Assembly (NCBI RefSeq): GCF_000987835.1
Contig: NZ_CP011308.1
Location: 620,001 to 684,000, forward strand
Direction of reading: 5' to 3'
DNA: 64,000 nt
Source of the DNA: Sulfurovum lithotrophicum
Lineage (GTDB): Bacteria; Campylobacterota; Campylobacteria; Campylobacterales; Sulfurovaceae
Shown in pieces: positions 56,127 to 63,542 of this stretch (positions are counted from its first letter, which is position 1; every line of letters begins with the position of its first letter). The notes below the pieces were generated by a model that worked only from the letters and a program-made list of their open reading frames with translations, was not told where the DNA came from and did no database searches. The translations under genes were made by a program, and so were the position numbers.

Positions 56127-57359
56127 ATGGAAGCATTTTTAGAAGAAGCCAAAGCGTCAAGCCGTGTGCTTGCCGGCATCAGTGGAGCGGACAAGAACAG
56201 GATACTCAAAGAGATGGCGCAGGCACTCAGAGCCAGTACGGCAGAGATACTCAAAGCCAATGCACTGGATATGGAAGATGCGGACAGAAACGATCTCACT
56301 CCGGCACTGAAAGACAGACTGCTGCTCGACGAGAGCAGGGTCGAAGGGATGGCGGTTGCCGTTGAGGAGATAGCTGCACTCAAAGAGCCTGTAGGCCGTG
56401 TACTTGACGGCTGGGTAACAGAGGATGGTTTAAAGATCGAGAAGGTCTCCGTGCCTATCGGTGTGATCGGCATCATTTATGAATCACGCCCGAATGTCAC
56501 ATCCGATACGGCAGCTTTGAGTTTCAAGAGTTCCAATGTATGTGTGCTCAAAGGTGGGAAGGAAGCGCAACATTCCAATGAAGCCATTGCAAAGGTCCTA
56601 AGAGCAGTACTCAAGCAAAACGGTTTGCCTGAAGCACTCATTTCCCTGATCCCCGATGCCTCGCGTGAAGGGGTGGCAAAACTGATCAAGATGGACAAGT
56701 ATGTCGATCTTATCGTCCCGCGTGGGGGAGAAGGGCTCATCCGTTATGTCTCGGAGAATGCTTCCGTGCCCGTTGTCAAGCATGACAAAGGACAGTGCCA
56801 TACCTATATCGATGAAGATGCCAATGTGGAGAATGCCATCAGGATCGCCATCAATGCCAAAGTACAGAGACCGGGAGTCTGCAACGCGATGGAAACACTG
56901 CTGGTCGATGCTGCCATTGCCAAAGAGGTACTGCCTCTGCTGAAAGAAGCTTTCGATGAAGCACATACCGAACTTAAAGGGTGCAGTGAAACACAGGAGA
57001 TAATAGAAGTAGCACCGGCTACGGAAGTGGATTTCGATACCGAATACCTGGCAAACATACTCAATATCAGGGTGGTAGACAGTGTCGAGGGTGCCATAGA
57101 CCATATTGTCCGCTATGGTTCGGGACACTCCGAAGCAATCATCACGGAGAATATCACTACGGCAGAAGCCTTTTTGAACGGTATCGATGCGGCAGTGGTC
57201 TATGTGAATGCTTCCACGCGATTCACGGATGGCGGTGCTTTCGGTTTCGGTGCGGAGGTTGGTATCAGTACCAATAAGCTCCATGCACGGGGACCGATGG
57301 GCATAGAAGGATTGACAACTTACAAATTCAAAATTTACGGTTCGGGACAAATTCGTTAA
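56127..57359 (+). CDS. proA: Glutamate-5-semialdehyde dehydrogenase
   Basis: 410 residues, aldehyde dehydrogenase fold. It reduces glutamyl phosphate made by ProB. Catalytic Cys in KVQRPGVCNAMETLLV, NADPH loop VIGIIYESRPNVTSD, and the C-terminal STRFTDGGAFGFGAEVGISTNKLHARGPMG. With proB and proC all proline-pathway enzymes are in the window, though not as one operon. Confidence 0.97.
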   Translation: MEAFLEEAKASSRVLAGISGADKNRILKEMAQALRASTAEILKANALDMEDADRNDLTPALKDRLLLDESRVEGMAVAVEEIAALKEPVGRVLDGWVTEDGLKIEKVSVPIGVIGIIYESRPNVTSDTAALSFKSSNVCVLKGGKEAQHSNEAIAKVLRAVLKQNGLPEALISLIPDASREGVAKLIKMDKYVDLIVPRGGEGLIRYVSENASVPVVKHDKGQCHTYIDEDANVENAIRIAINAKVQRPGVCNAMETLLVDAAIAKEVLPLLKEAFDEAHTELKGCSETQEIIEVAPATEVDFDTEYLANILNIRVVDSVEGAIDHIVRYGSGHSEAIITENITTAEAFLNGIDAAVVYVNASTRFTDGGAFGFGAEVGISTNKLHARGPMGIEGLTTYKFKIYGSGQIR

Positions 57360-57431
57360 AAATACCAAAAAGCTAAGCACCTCTAAAGTTTGCTTGGTTA
57401 CAATACCACAAATTCAATATTAGGAAAATAA

Positions 57432-57938
57432 ATGGCAATTGCAAATGAAAACAGTGTCGTAGGCATTGAATACGAAGTAAAAGAAGCAGGCTCATCAGAA
57501 GTCGTAGATACGAACAAAGGTGCACAGCCACTCGAGTTCATTACAGGTAAAGGGCATATCATCCCGGGTCTTGAGAATGCGCTTGTAGGTATGGAAAAAG
57601 GCGAAAGCGGAGACATCATGGTCAAAGCGGCAGACGCGTATGGTGAAGTGAACCCTGAAGCGAAACAAACTTTGCCTATCGAGCAGTTCGAGGGTGTGGA
57701 TCTTAAAGAGGGAATGACACTTTACGGACAAGGCGAAGATGGTCAGACAGTACAGGTAACCGTTACCTCATTCAACGACAAAGAAGTGCAGGTTGACTTC
57801 AACCATCCTTTGGCGGGTAAAGACCTTATGTTCTCAGTAACGGTACTTGACGTAAGAGATGCAACAGATGAAGAAGCTGCTACCGGTCAGGTTGGCGGTG
57901 AACAATGTGATGACGGCAGCTGTGGCTGCGGACACTGA
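57432..57938 (+). CDS. FKBP-type peptidyl-prolyl isomerase, SlyD-like
   Basis: 168 residues. FKBP core split by an insert-in-flap domain: GIEYEVKEAGSSEVVDTN, PLEFITGKGHIIPGLENALVGMEKGE, insert about 70-120 (AYGEVNPEAKQTLP), then VQVDFNHPLAGKDLMFSVTVLDVR. The tail GGEQCDDGSCGCGH is a short metal-binding motif like that of SlyD, which handles nickel. No signal peptide, so it is cytoplasmic. Confidence 0.93.
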   Translation: MAIANENSVVGIEYEVKEAGSSEVVDTNKGAQPLEFITGKGHIIPGLENALVGMEKGESGDIMVKAADAYGEVNPEAKQTLPIEQFEGVDLKEGMTLYGQGEDGQTVQVTVTSFNDKEVQVDFNHPLAGKDLMFSVTVLDVRDATDEEAATGQVGGEQCDDGSCGCGH

Positions 57939-57952
57939 TTTCCGTATAAAGA

Positions 57953-57982
57953 AGTCCGTCAAGCATTTCTGCCAGACGGACT
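57953..57982 (+). terminator. Hairpin after the SlyD-like gene
   Basis: AGTCCGTC and GACGGACT form a perfect eight-pair stem around a 14-base loop, 15 bases after the stop. No T-run follows directly, so it may be Rho-assisted or an mRNA-protecting hairpin. Confidence 0.5.
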
Positions 57983-58099
57983 GAACACTGCAAAACCTTC
58001 AGCTTTTTACAGGCAAAGCTTCGAAATATATTTTCAAAATGAATAAAACTCAATGATATTTACACCTATTTTTGTTATCATTAACTTTATATATGCCCT

Positions 58100-58118
58100 G
58101 CAATTTATAAAAAATTGC
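58100..58118 (+). promoter_or_regulatory. Small hairpin upstream of the pseudo-phosphorelay gene
   Basis: GCAATTT and AAATTGC pair around ATAAA, followed by GTGTGAAAAAGGA and the ATG at 58137. It lies just before the ribosome-binding site and might affect translation. Confidence 0.4.
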
Positions 58119-58136
58119 GTGTGAAAAAGGAAATAT

Positions 58137-59453
58137 ATGTCAAAAAATGATAACGTGTTTGATATCAGTATGCTGTTGATGACACTCTTTTCCTCCCTGG
58201 AAGTCATACGTAATGAAAAGAACATAGAACTTGTTTATGATGTAGACCTCACCGTTCCTAAAGAGTTAAAAGGTAACAGTGACGTTCTTCTGCATCTTTT
58301 GACACAGGTACTTACTTTTGTTTTACAGAATACTGAGAACAAAGAGGTTGTCCTTTCTATTAGTGCACCTGAAGATTTCCTCTATGAAGAGCTTGTTACT
58401 TTTGCAGTAAAGGAAAGTGGTATCAATGAGATGAAAATAGATACTTTCATCGAGAACCGCCTAACTGAAAGTCTTGAAGTACTTTCTGCAGAGATAGATA
58501 AGAACGAAACGAAAGGTGAAGATATTGTCATTAAAATGCCTCTGAAGGTAGATGATATAGGAAACCAACGCCACTACAGACTGCCGGATATCTCAATGCT
58601 TGGTAAAAAAGTATTGCTGATCTGTGCCAAAAAAAGAGTAGCGGCGAGTATCGAAAAAATGTTCAGGTATTTTCTCTATGAAGTGGATGTGGGATTGGAA
58701 GCCTATAAAAAACAGGGCAGTAACCTTTCACGCTATGATATTGTGGCTATTGAAGCCGCTTTGGCAACGGAAAAGCTTGAAGAACTTATTGAACGTGTCC
58801 AGAAAAAACACTCTTTGAAATATGTTATTATAGAGAATGCAAACTTTAATATGGCAAAAGCCAATCATCCGAAGGTTCAAACGGCTTACCTGATCAAGCC
58901 TGTGATGCAGGAGAGTATTTTTGAATTGATCATAGAACTTTTTAAGGATGATGTTCTAGATAGAACGATTCGCTCCGATTCGATTGAAACAATCATTGAT
59001 ATGAAAAAATATATCAACTATGACCGCTTGCTTGAGGCAGAGAAGTATGTGTTGCAGGCGAAAAAAGAGCATGAAAGAAAAAAAGTGACAGAGCAGGTGG
59101 CAGATACACCTTCTCTGCCTGTCCTGGATACTGAAGTTGGATTAAAGAATGCAAAAACAGTCGGGATGGATTACAAACAAAAGCTAAGAAATTTTCTTGA
59201 TGATTTCAAACGTTCCGATATCTTTTTCAGGGACAATGTCAAGGATAAATTGATCTGGAAGACCAAAGAATTCCTTATCGATGTGGAGAAAGAGGCACGA
59301 TTTATCGGTGCACTGCGTTTGACAGCCGTGATAGAACAGGCCAGTATGCTTTTTGTGTACGATAAATTGGAAGACCTGCCGCTCTATGTCAACAAGTATC
59401 ATCTTGAACTGGTGAGACTTGTTAAGGAGATAAACAAATACCTTAAAGGCTAA
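58137..59453 (+). CDS. Degenerate hybrid-kinase-like protein (pseudo-ATPase, pseudo-receiver, pseudo-HPt)
   Basis: 438 residues, soluble. Residues about 10-137 resemble a histidine-kinase ATPase domain: the N box Asn may survive (Asn65, LQNTEN), but the G1 box reads VKESGIN (Glu93 for Asp) and no Gly-rich G2 loop is seen. Residues about 153-270 resemble a receiver: acidic pair replaced by Cys-Ala (163-164), phospho-Asp replaced by Glu206 (DIVAIEAAL), Lys254 kept (YLIKPV). Residues about 345-438 resemble an HPt bundle (EKEARFIGALRL) with Ile381 at the His position. No DHp domain is seen. I infer a non-catalytic signalling scaffold. Alignments are by eye. Confidence 0.7.
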   Translation: MSKNDNVFDISMLLMTLFSSLEVIRNEKNIELVYDVDLTVPKELKGNSDVLLHLLTQVLTFVLQNTENKEVVLSISAPEDFLYEELVTFAVKESGINEMKIDTFIENRLTESLEVLSAEIDKNETKGEDIVIKMPLKVDDIGNQRHYRLPDISMLGKKVLLICAKKRVAASIEKMFRYFLYEVDVGLEAYKKQGSNLSRYDIVAIEAALATEKLEELIERVQKKHSLKYVIIENANFNMAKANHPKVQTAYLIKPVMQESIFELIIELFKDDVLDRTIRSDSIETIIDMKKYINYDRLLEAEKYVLQAKKEHERKKVTEQVADTPSLPVLDTEVGLKNAKTVGMDYKQKLRNFLDDFKRSDIFFRDNVKDKLIWKTKEFLIDVEKEARFIGALRLTAVIEQASMLFVYDKLEDLPLYVNKYHLELVRLVKEINKYLKG

Positions 59454-59456
59454 TCT

Positions 59457-59624
59457 TCACTCCTCGTATGGTTCAAAATCCTCTTTTCTGACACCACAGT
59501 CAGGACACTCCCAATCATCCTGTAACTCTTCAAAAGCAGTTCCCGGAGTAATCCCGGAGTCGGGATCTCCAAGTGCAGGATCGTAAATGTAGCCACACAC
59601 GGTACAGATGTATTTTTGATTCAT
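59457..59624 (-). CDS. rub: Rubredoxin
   Basis: 55 residues from ATG 59624 (GAAAGGA upstream). Two iron-binding loops, [10 protein letters not shown] and [11 protein letters not shown], with the [11 protein letters not shown] and WECPDCG pattern of rubredoxins. An electron carrier that could serve oxidative-stress or flavodiiron-type enzymes. It converges on the pseudo-phosphorelay gene with a three-base gap. Confidence 0.96.
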   Translation of the reverse strand: MNQKYICTVCGYIYDPALGDPDSGITPGTAFEELQDDWECPDCGVRKEDFEPYEE

Positions 59625-59737
59625 AATTATTCCTTTCTGCATGATTTCTCAATAAAAGATGGTAAAATACCTAAATATTTTAACGAAGTCTCTGTGGATA
59701 CAGTGTGTAGTGCAGAACTTCGATCCAAAGGATTATG

Positions 59738-60682
59738 ATGTCAGCAAAATGTGCGTTTTTATTTCCGGGACAGGGTTCCCAGGCTGTAGGTATGGGAGAA
59801 GATTTCTTTAACAATTCAGATGTAGCAAAGCAGATGGTGGCCGATGCCGGCCGCAGAACGGGTATCGATTTTGAGAGACTGCTTTTTACAGAGAATGATG
59901 ATCTTGAGAAAACAGAATTTACACAGCCTGCTATTCTGCTTGTATCTTCTATAGCCCATAAGCTGTTTGAAGATGAAATGCCTATCAGACCGGTTTATGC
60001 GCTTGGACATTCGCTTGGAGAGTTCTCTGCACTGGTATCGGTAGGTGCTTTAAATGTAACGGATGCAGTTGAACTGGTGAACCTCAGAGGTAAACTCATG
60101 GCGGAAGCCTGTGCCGGTCAGGATGTGGGTATGCTGGTCTCTTTGGGGCTTGCCGATGATGTGGTAGAGAAGATCTGTGAAGAGCAGAGGGCGGCAGGCA
60201 TGAAAGTATGGCCGGTCAATTACAATGCCGAAGGTCAGATCGTTATAGCAGGTATCAAGCCTGATCTGGAAAGACTTGAGCCGATCCTTAAAGAGGCGAA
60301 GGCAAGAAGGGCAATGCTGCTCAATATGTCCGTGGCATCACACTGTCCATTACTTGAAAGTGCGACGGCACCGTTGGCAGAAAAACTGCAGGAAGTACTC
60401 AGAGACGAGTTCACCGCACCTGTGGTCTCGAATGTCACAGCAGAGAAGTACAGCAGCAAAAAAGAGGCGTTGGAACTGCTACCCAGGCAGCTTGTCTCTC
60501 CTGTACTCTACAAACAGTCCATCTCCAAGTTTGATGATGAAGTTGATTGTTATATCGAATTCGGTCACGGCGGGGTACTTAAAGGTTTGAACAGAAAAGC
60601 GACAAAAAAACCGCATTTTGTGGTCTCTGACATGGCCTCCCTTGCAACAACGATCGATGAGATCAGAAAGCTGGGTGCATAG
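59738..60682 (+). CDS. fabD: Malonyl-CoA:ACP transacylase
   Basis: 314 residues from the second of two adjacent ATGs; 59735 is too close to AAAGGA (59727-59732). FabD marks: FLFPGQGSQAVGMG, nucleophile Ser in ALGHSLGEFSAL, Arg in NLRGKLM, and His in VASHCPLL. It loads malonate on ACP for fatty-acid elongation. Followed one base later by mtnN. Confidence 0.96.
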   Translation: MSAKCAFLFPGQGSQAVGMGEDFFNNSDVAKQMVADAGRRTGIDFERLLFTENDDLEKTEFTQPAILLVSSIAHKLFEDEMPIRPVYALGHSLGEFSALVSVGALNVTDAVELVNLRGKLMAEACAGQDVGMLVSLGLADDVVEKICEEQRAAGMKVWPVNYNAEGQIVIAGIKPDLERLEPILKEAKARRAMLLNMSVASHCPLLESATAPLAEKLQEVLRDEFTAPVVSNVTAEKYSSKKEALELLPRQLVSPVLYKQSISKFDDEVDCYIEFGHGGVLKGLNRKATKKPHFVVSDMASLATTIDEIRKLGA

Positions 60683-60683
60683 G

Positions 60684-61418
60684 ATGGCAAAAAAGATCGC
60701 AATCATGGGAGCAATGGTTGAGGAAGTCGACCCATTCTTGGGTACGAATGAACATGAACCGCTGCTGAAATACTTTAAGAAGCACAATGATGTGACATAC
60801 GGAAACAATCTCTACCATGAAGCAAAATACAAAGATCTTGATATTGTACTTGGATACTCCAAGATCGGTAAAGTGAATTCCGCATTGACCGCAGCGACGA
60901 TGATAGAACATTTCGGCTGTGATATGGTACTTTTTACCGGTGTGGCCGGAGCGATCTCACCCGATCTGAAGATCGGTGACCTGATCGTTGCGACGCAACT
61001 GTGTCAGCATGATCTGGACATTACGGCCTTTGGACATCCCCATGGGTACGTACCTGAAGGCAAGGTGTATGTTGAGCCTTCAAGAAACTTGATACGTATC
61101 GCCAAGAGCGTGGCTGATGAAAAAGGTATTGATCTGAAAAAAGGTGTGATCGCAACGGGTGACCAGTTCATTGCGGACAGCGAACGAAAAGAGTGGATAG
61201 CTAAAACCTTTGATGCTGATGCACTTGAAATGGAAGGAGCATCGGTTGCTGTAGTATGTGACGCACTCAACGTTCCCTTCTTTGTCCTTCGGGCTATCAG
61301 CGATGCAGCCGATACCGATGCAACTTTTGATTTCGATGAATTCCTCAAACATTCTTCACAGGTTAGCAGTAGTTTCATTATGGCAATGTTGGAAAAACTT
61401 GTAGCTGAACAGGCATGA
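60684..61418 (+). CDS. mtnN: MTA/SAH (and possibly aminofutalosine) nucleosidase
   Basis: 244 residues. IAIMGAMVEEVDPF, FTGVAGAISPDLKIGDLIVA, GDQFIADSERK, the Glu pair in ALEMEGASVAVVC and ISDAAD with the catalytic Asp. It cleaves methylthioadenosine and S-adenosylhomocysteine; in Campylobacterota the same enzyme acts on 6-amino-6-deoxyfutalosine for menaquinone (established for relatives). Overlaps ttcA by four bases. Confidence 0.95.
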   Translation: MAKKIAIMGAMVEEVDPFLGTNEHEPLLKYFKKHNDVTYGNNLYHEAKYKDLDIVLGYSKIGKVNSALTAATMIEHFGCDMVLFTGVAGAISPDLKIGDLIVATQLCQHDLDITAFGHPHGYVPEGKVYVEPSRNLIRIAKSVADEKGIDLKKGVIATGDQFIADSERKEWIAKTFDADALEMEGASVAVVCDALNVPFFVLRAISDAADTDATFDFDEFLKHSSQVSSSFIMAMLEKLVAEQA

Positions 61419-62230
61419 GTATGTCCCAAAGAGACAGTAGATTTACACCACAGCTCAAAATGAGCAAAAAACTCCTCAAGGTCATCGGAAAGACCAATGC
61501 AGAGTTCAGACTCATAGGTGAAGGTGACAGGGTCCTTGTAGGCCTGAGCGGAGGAAAAGATTCTCTGGCTTTGGTCCATGGGCTCAAGCATATACAGAGG
61601 CATGCACCTTTCCGTTTTGAGTTTGAAGCCTGTACCGTCAAGTACGGTATGCCAGATGAACATTACGAATTTCTCTCAAAACACTGTGAAGAGTACGGCA
61701 TTAAACATACGGTGTACGATACCAATATCTTTGAGATCTCACATGATACCATCCGTGAAAATTCCTCTTTCTGTTCCTACTTCTCCCGTATGAGAAGAGG
61801 GGCTCTGTATACCTTTGCGGAGCAGGGAGGCTTCAACAAAGTGGCACTCGGGCATCATTTTGACGATACGGTCGAGAGTTTTTTTATGAATATGTTCTAT
61901 AACGGTACCATGAGGGCCCTGGCCCCCATTTACAAGACGGGAAGAGGCTTTCATCTTATACGGCCACTCATTCAAGCCAGGGAATCACAGCTAAGAGCTT
62001 TCGCGGATGACAATAACCTTCAAGTCATAGGAGACGAAGCCTGCCCTGCCATGCTGAAAGATGTGAAAATGCCGCATGCCAGAGCTTCAACAAAAGCATG
62101 GCTGGCAGGACTTGAAGCTGAGAATAAAGACATTTTTAAAATGTTCAAAGCTTCGTTTAAACATATCCATGATGATACTTTTCTTGACCCAGAGCGTTGG
62201 GATAGGAATGATATAGATAAAGAGGACTAA
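61415..62230 (+). CDS. ttcA: TtcA-like tRNA 2-thiolation protein with one iron-sulfur Cys replaced
   Basis: 271 residues. PP-loop GLSGGKDSLALVHGL (Ser45-Ser50), GHHFDDTVESFFMNMFYNG and LIRPLIQARE match TtcA. In the family CxxC before (S/C)R(L/M)RRG binds a 4Fe-4S cluster; here it reads FCSYFSRMRRG, Cys120 with Phe123 in place of the second Cys (TTC codon). Cys210 (DEACPAML) may be the third ligand. C32 thiolation of tRNA is the expected role; cluster integrity is uncertain. Confidence 0.88.
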   Translation: MSMSQRDSRFTPQLKMSKKLLKVIGKTNAEFRLIGEGDRVLVGLSGGKDSLALVHGLKHIQRHAPFRFEFEACTVKYGMPDEHYEFLSKHCEEYGIKHTVYDTNIFEISHDTIRENSSFCSYFSRMRRGALYTFAEQGGFNKVALGHHFDDTVESFFMNMFYNGTMRALAPIYKTGRGFHLIRPLIQARESQLRAFADDNNLQVIGDEACPAMLKDVKMPHARASTKAWLAGLEAENKDIFKMFKASFKHIHDDTFLDPERWDRNDIDKED

Positions 62231-62256
62231 GCTCTTTACCTATGTTGCTCTCCGGA

Positions 62257-62278
62257 AGTGGAGACTTTCAGTCCCACT
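62257..62278 (+). terminator. Hairpin downstream of ttcA
   Basis: AGTGG-A-GACT-TTC-AGTC-CCACT with one bulged base, 26 bases after the ttcA stop. No T-run follows. It marks the left edge of an AT-rich segment. Confidence 0.4.
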
Positions 62279-62297
62279 AAAAGTCCAAATTATTATC

Positions 62298-62552
62298 TTG
62301 TTCTACACAACTTCCAAAAATGATAAAAATAAATCAGCAGCTAAAATAGTTGAGATAATTTCTAAAGATTTTGATAAAGATTTTATAAAAGATGAATTTA
62401 AGAAATTGACGAGCATAGGAAACGATTATCGTATTCGTCATCATGAACAAAACAAACTTGAATTAACTAGTAATCATACTAATTATTTCTTTTTTAGAAT
62501 GTTGACTTTGATTGATTTATGTTTGGTGTATCTAAATGAAGAAAATGAATGA
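62298..62552 (+). pseudogene. AT-rich open frame, probable gene remnant
   Basis: 84 codons if started at TTG 62298, but there is no ribosome-binding site and the frame stays open upstream to the end of ttcA with no start codon. The product (SAAKIVEIISKDFDKDFIKDEFKKL ... YFFFRMLTLIDLCLVYLNEE) resembles no family I recognise. Composition is much richer in A/T than the neighbours. It may be the 3' end of a truncated acquired gene. Confidence 0.35.
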
Positions 62553-62589
62553 AAGAAGCTATTTAAAACAATATACTTCTATAAATAAC

Positions 62590-62656
62590 TTGACAAAAGA
62601 ATATTAAAAACCTATAATATAGGTAATAAAATATAGTTAGTAGGTTATAACACCTA
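62590..62656 (+). promoter_or_regulatory. Consensus sigma-70 promoter overlapped by two inverted repeats (putative operator)
   Basis: TTGACA (62590-62595), 17-base spacer, TATAAT (62613-62618): the only consensus -35/-10 pair in the window. ACCTATA-A-TATAGGT (62610-62624) is a perfect inverted repeat over the -10. A second copy, TAGGT-six bases-ACCTA (62641-62656), follows the start site. This is the layout of an autorepressed toxin-antitoxin promoter. Confidence 0.75.
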
Positions 62657-62670
62657 TAAAGTAGGATAAA

Positions 62671-63000
62671 ATGTTAGAAGAACTTTTTGGTTCTAAGAAT
62701 CGTGAGCGTGTGTTACAATATATCTTAGCTAGAGGTGAGGGGTATGCTAAAGAGATAGCAGATTTTTATGAGAGCAGTATAGACCCAATACAAAAACAAC
62801 TTGAACGACTAGAACTGGGTGGTGTTTTGGTAAGTAAGACAGTGGGTAGAACAAGGTTGTTTATGATGAACCCACGTTATGCTTTTAAAGATGAACTCAT
62901 TTCTCTGCTTGAAAAAGCAAGAGCATACTATGAGCCGAAAGAGCAAGAGAGACTTCTTATCTCACGTAAACGACCCAGGCGTACAGGCAAGCCTTTATGA
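62671..63000 (+). CDS. Winged-helix DNA-binding protein (putative antitoxin/repressor)
   Basis: 109 residues. ArsR/MarR-like winged helix (about 5-75): RERVLQYILARGEGYAKEIAD, SIDPIQKQLERLELGGVLVSK as recognition helix and KTVGRTRLFMMNPRY as wing. A basic tail (ISRKRPRRTGKPL) follows. The stop overlaps the nucleotidyltransferase start by four bases. It is the natural candidate to bind the inverted repeats in its own promoter. Confidence 0.82.
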   Translation: MLEELFGSKNRERVLQYILARGEGYAKEIADFYESSIDPIQKQLERLELGGVLVSKTVGRTRLFMMNPRYAFKDELISLLEKARAYYEPKEQERLLISRKRPRRTGKPL

Positions 63001-63542
63001 AGTCTGTAAAAGAGATGAACATGGAAGAATTGGCAGCATATGTATGTACAGCTTTGGAAAATGAAGGGATAGATACAGTACTTTCCGGCGGTTGCTGTGT
63101 TGAACTCTATAGTCATGGACGATATACTTCTGATGATATTGATCTTATCGATAGATATAACGGGGGACATAGAAAAATAAAAGAAATTATGGAAAAATTA
63201 GGATTTAGAGAATATAGTATGAAGCGTTATTTTGTTCATGATGATACATCTTTTTTCATAGAATTCCCCAGAGGTCCTTTAGGGGTAGAGGATGCACCTG
63301 TTGAAAAGATTGCTACACGAAAAAGTGAAACGGGTATATTAAAATTATTGACACCGACTGATTGTATTAAAGATAGATTGGCAGCTTACTATCATTGGGG
63401 TGATACACAATCTTTAGAACAAGCAGTATGGGTGGCACAGGCAAATGATTTTGATATGGAGTCTATTAGAGTGTGGTCTTTGAATGAAGGTATGCATGAG
63501 AAATACACTATATTTGAAAATAATGCAAAAGAAGAAAAATGA
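62997..63542 (+). CDS. Nucleotidyltransferase-fold protein (putative toxin)
   Basis: 181 residues. Minimal nucleotidyltransferase signature: GG at 31-32 (LSGGCCVELYSHGRYTSDDIDLID) with Asp47 and Asp49 as the DxD pair, then FFIEFPRGPLGVEDAP and a helical tail with PTDCIKDRLAAYYHWGD. Such domains pair with winged-helix partners in AbiE/MNT-type modules, where they modify tRNA or protein by nucleotide transfer. Toxicity is inferred. The stop overlaps the rluD-family start (ATGA). Confidence 0.8.
   Translation: MKSVKEMNMEELAAYVCTALENEGIDTVLSGGCCVELYSHGRYTSDDIDLIDRYNGGHRKIKEIMEKLGFREYSMKRYFVHDDTSFFIEFPRGPLGVEDAPVEKIATRKSETGILKLLTPTDCIKDRLAAYYHWGDTQSLEQAVWVAQANDFDMESIRVWSLNEGMHEKYTIFENNAKEEK

Noticed and set aside
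62298-62552. Treating the 84-codon frame as a normal gene.
   Set aside because: No start codon with a ribosome site, and the frame extends back without a start; kept only as a low-confidence remnant.
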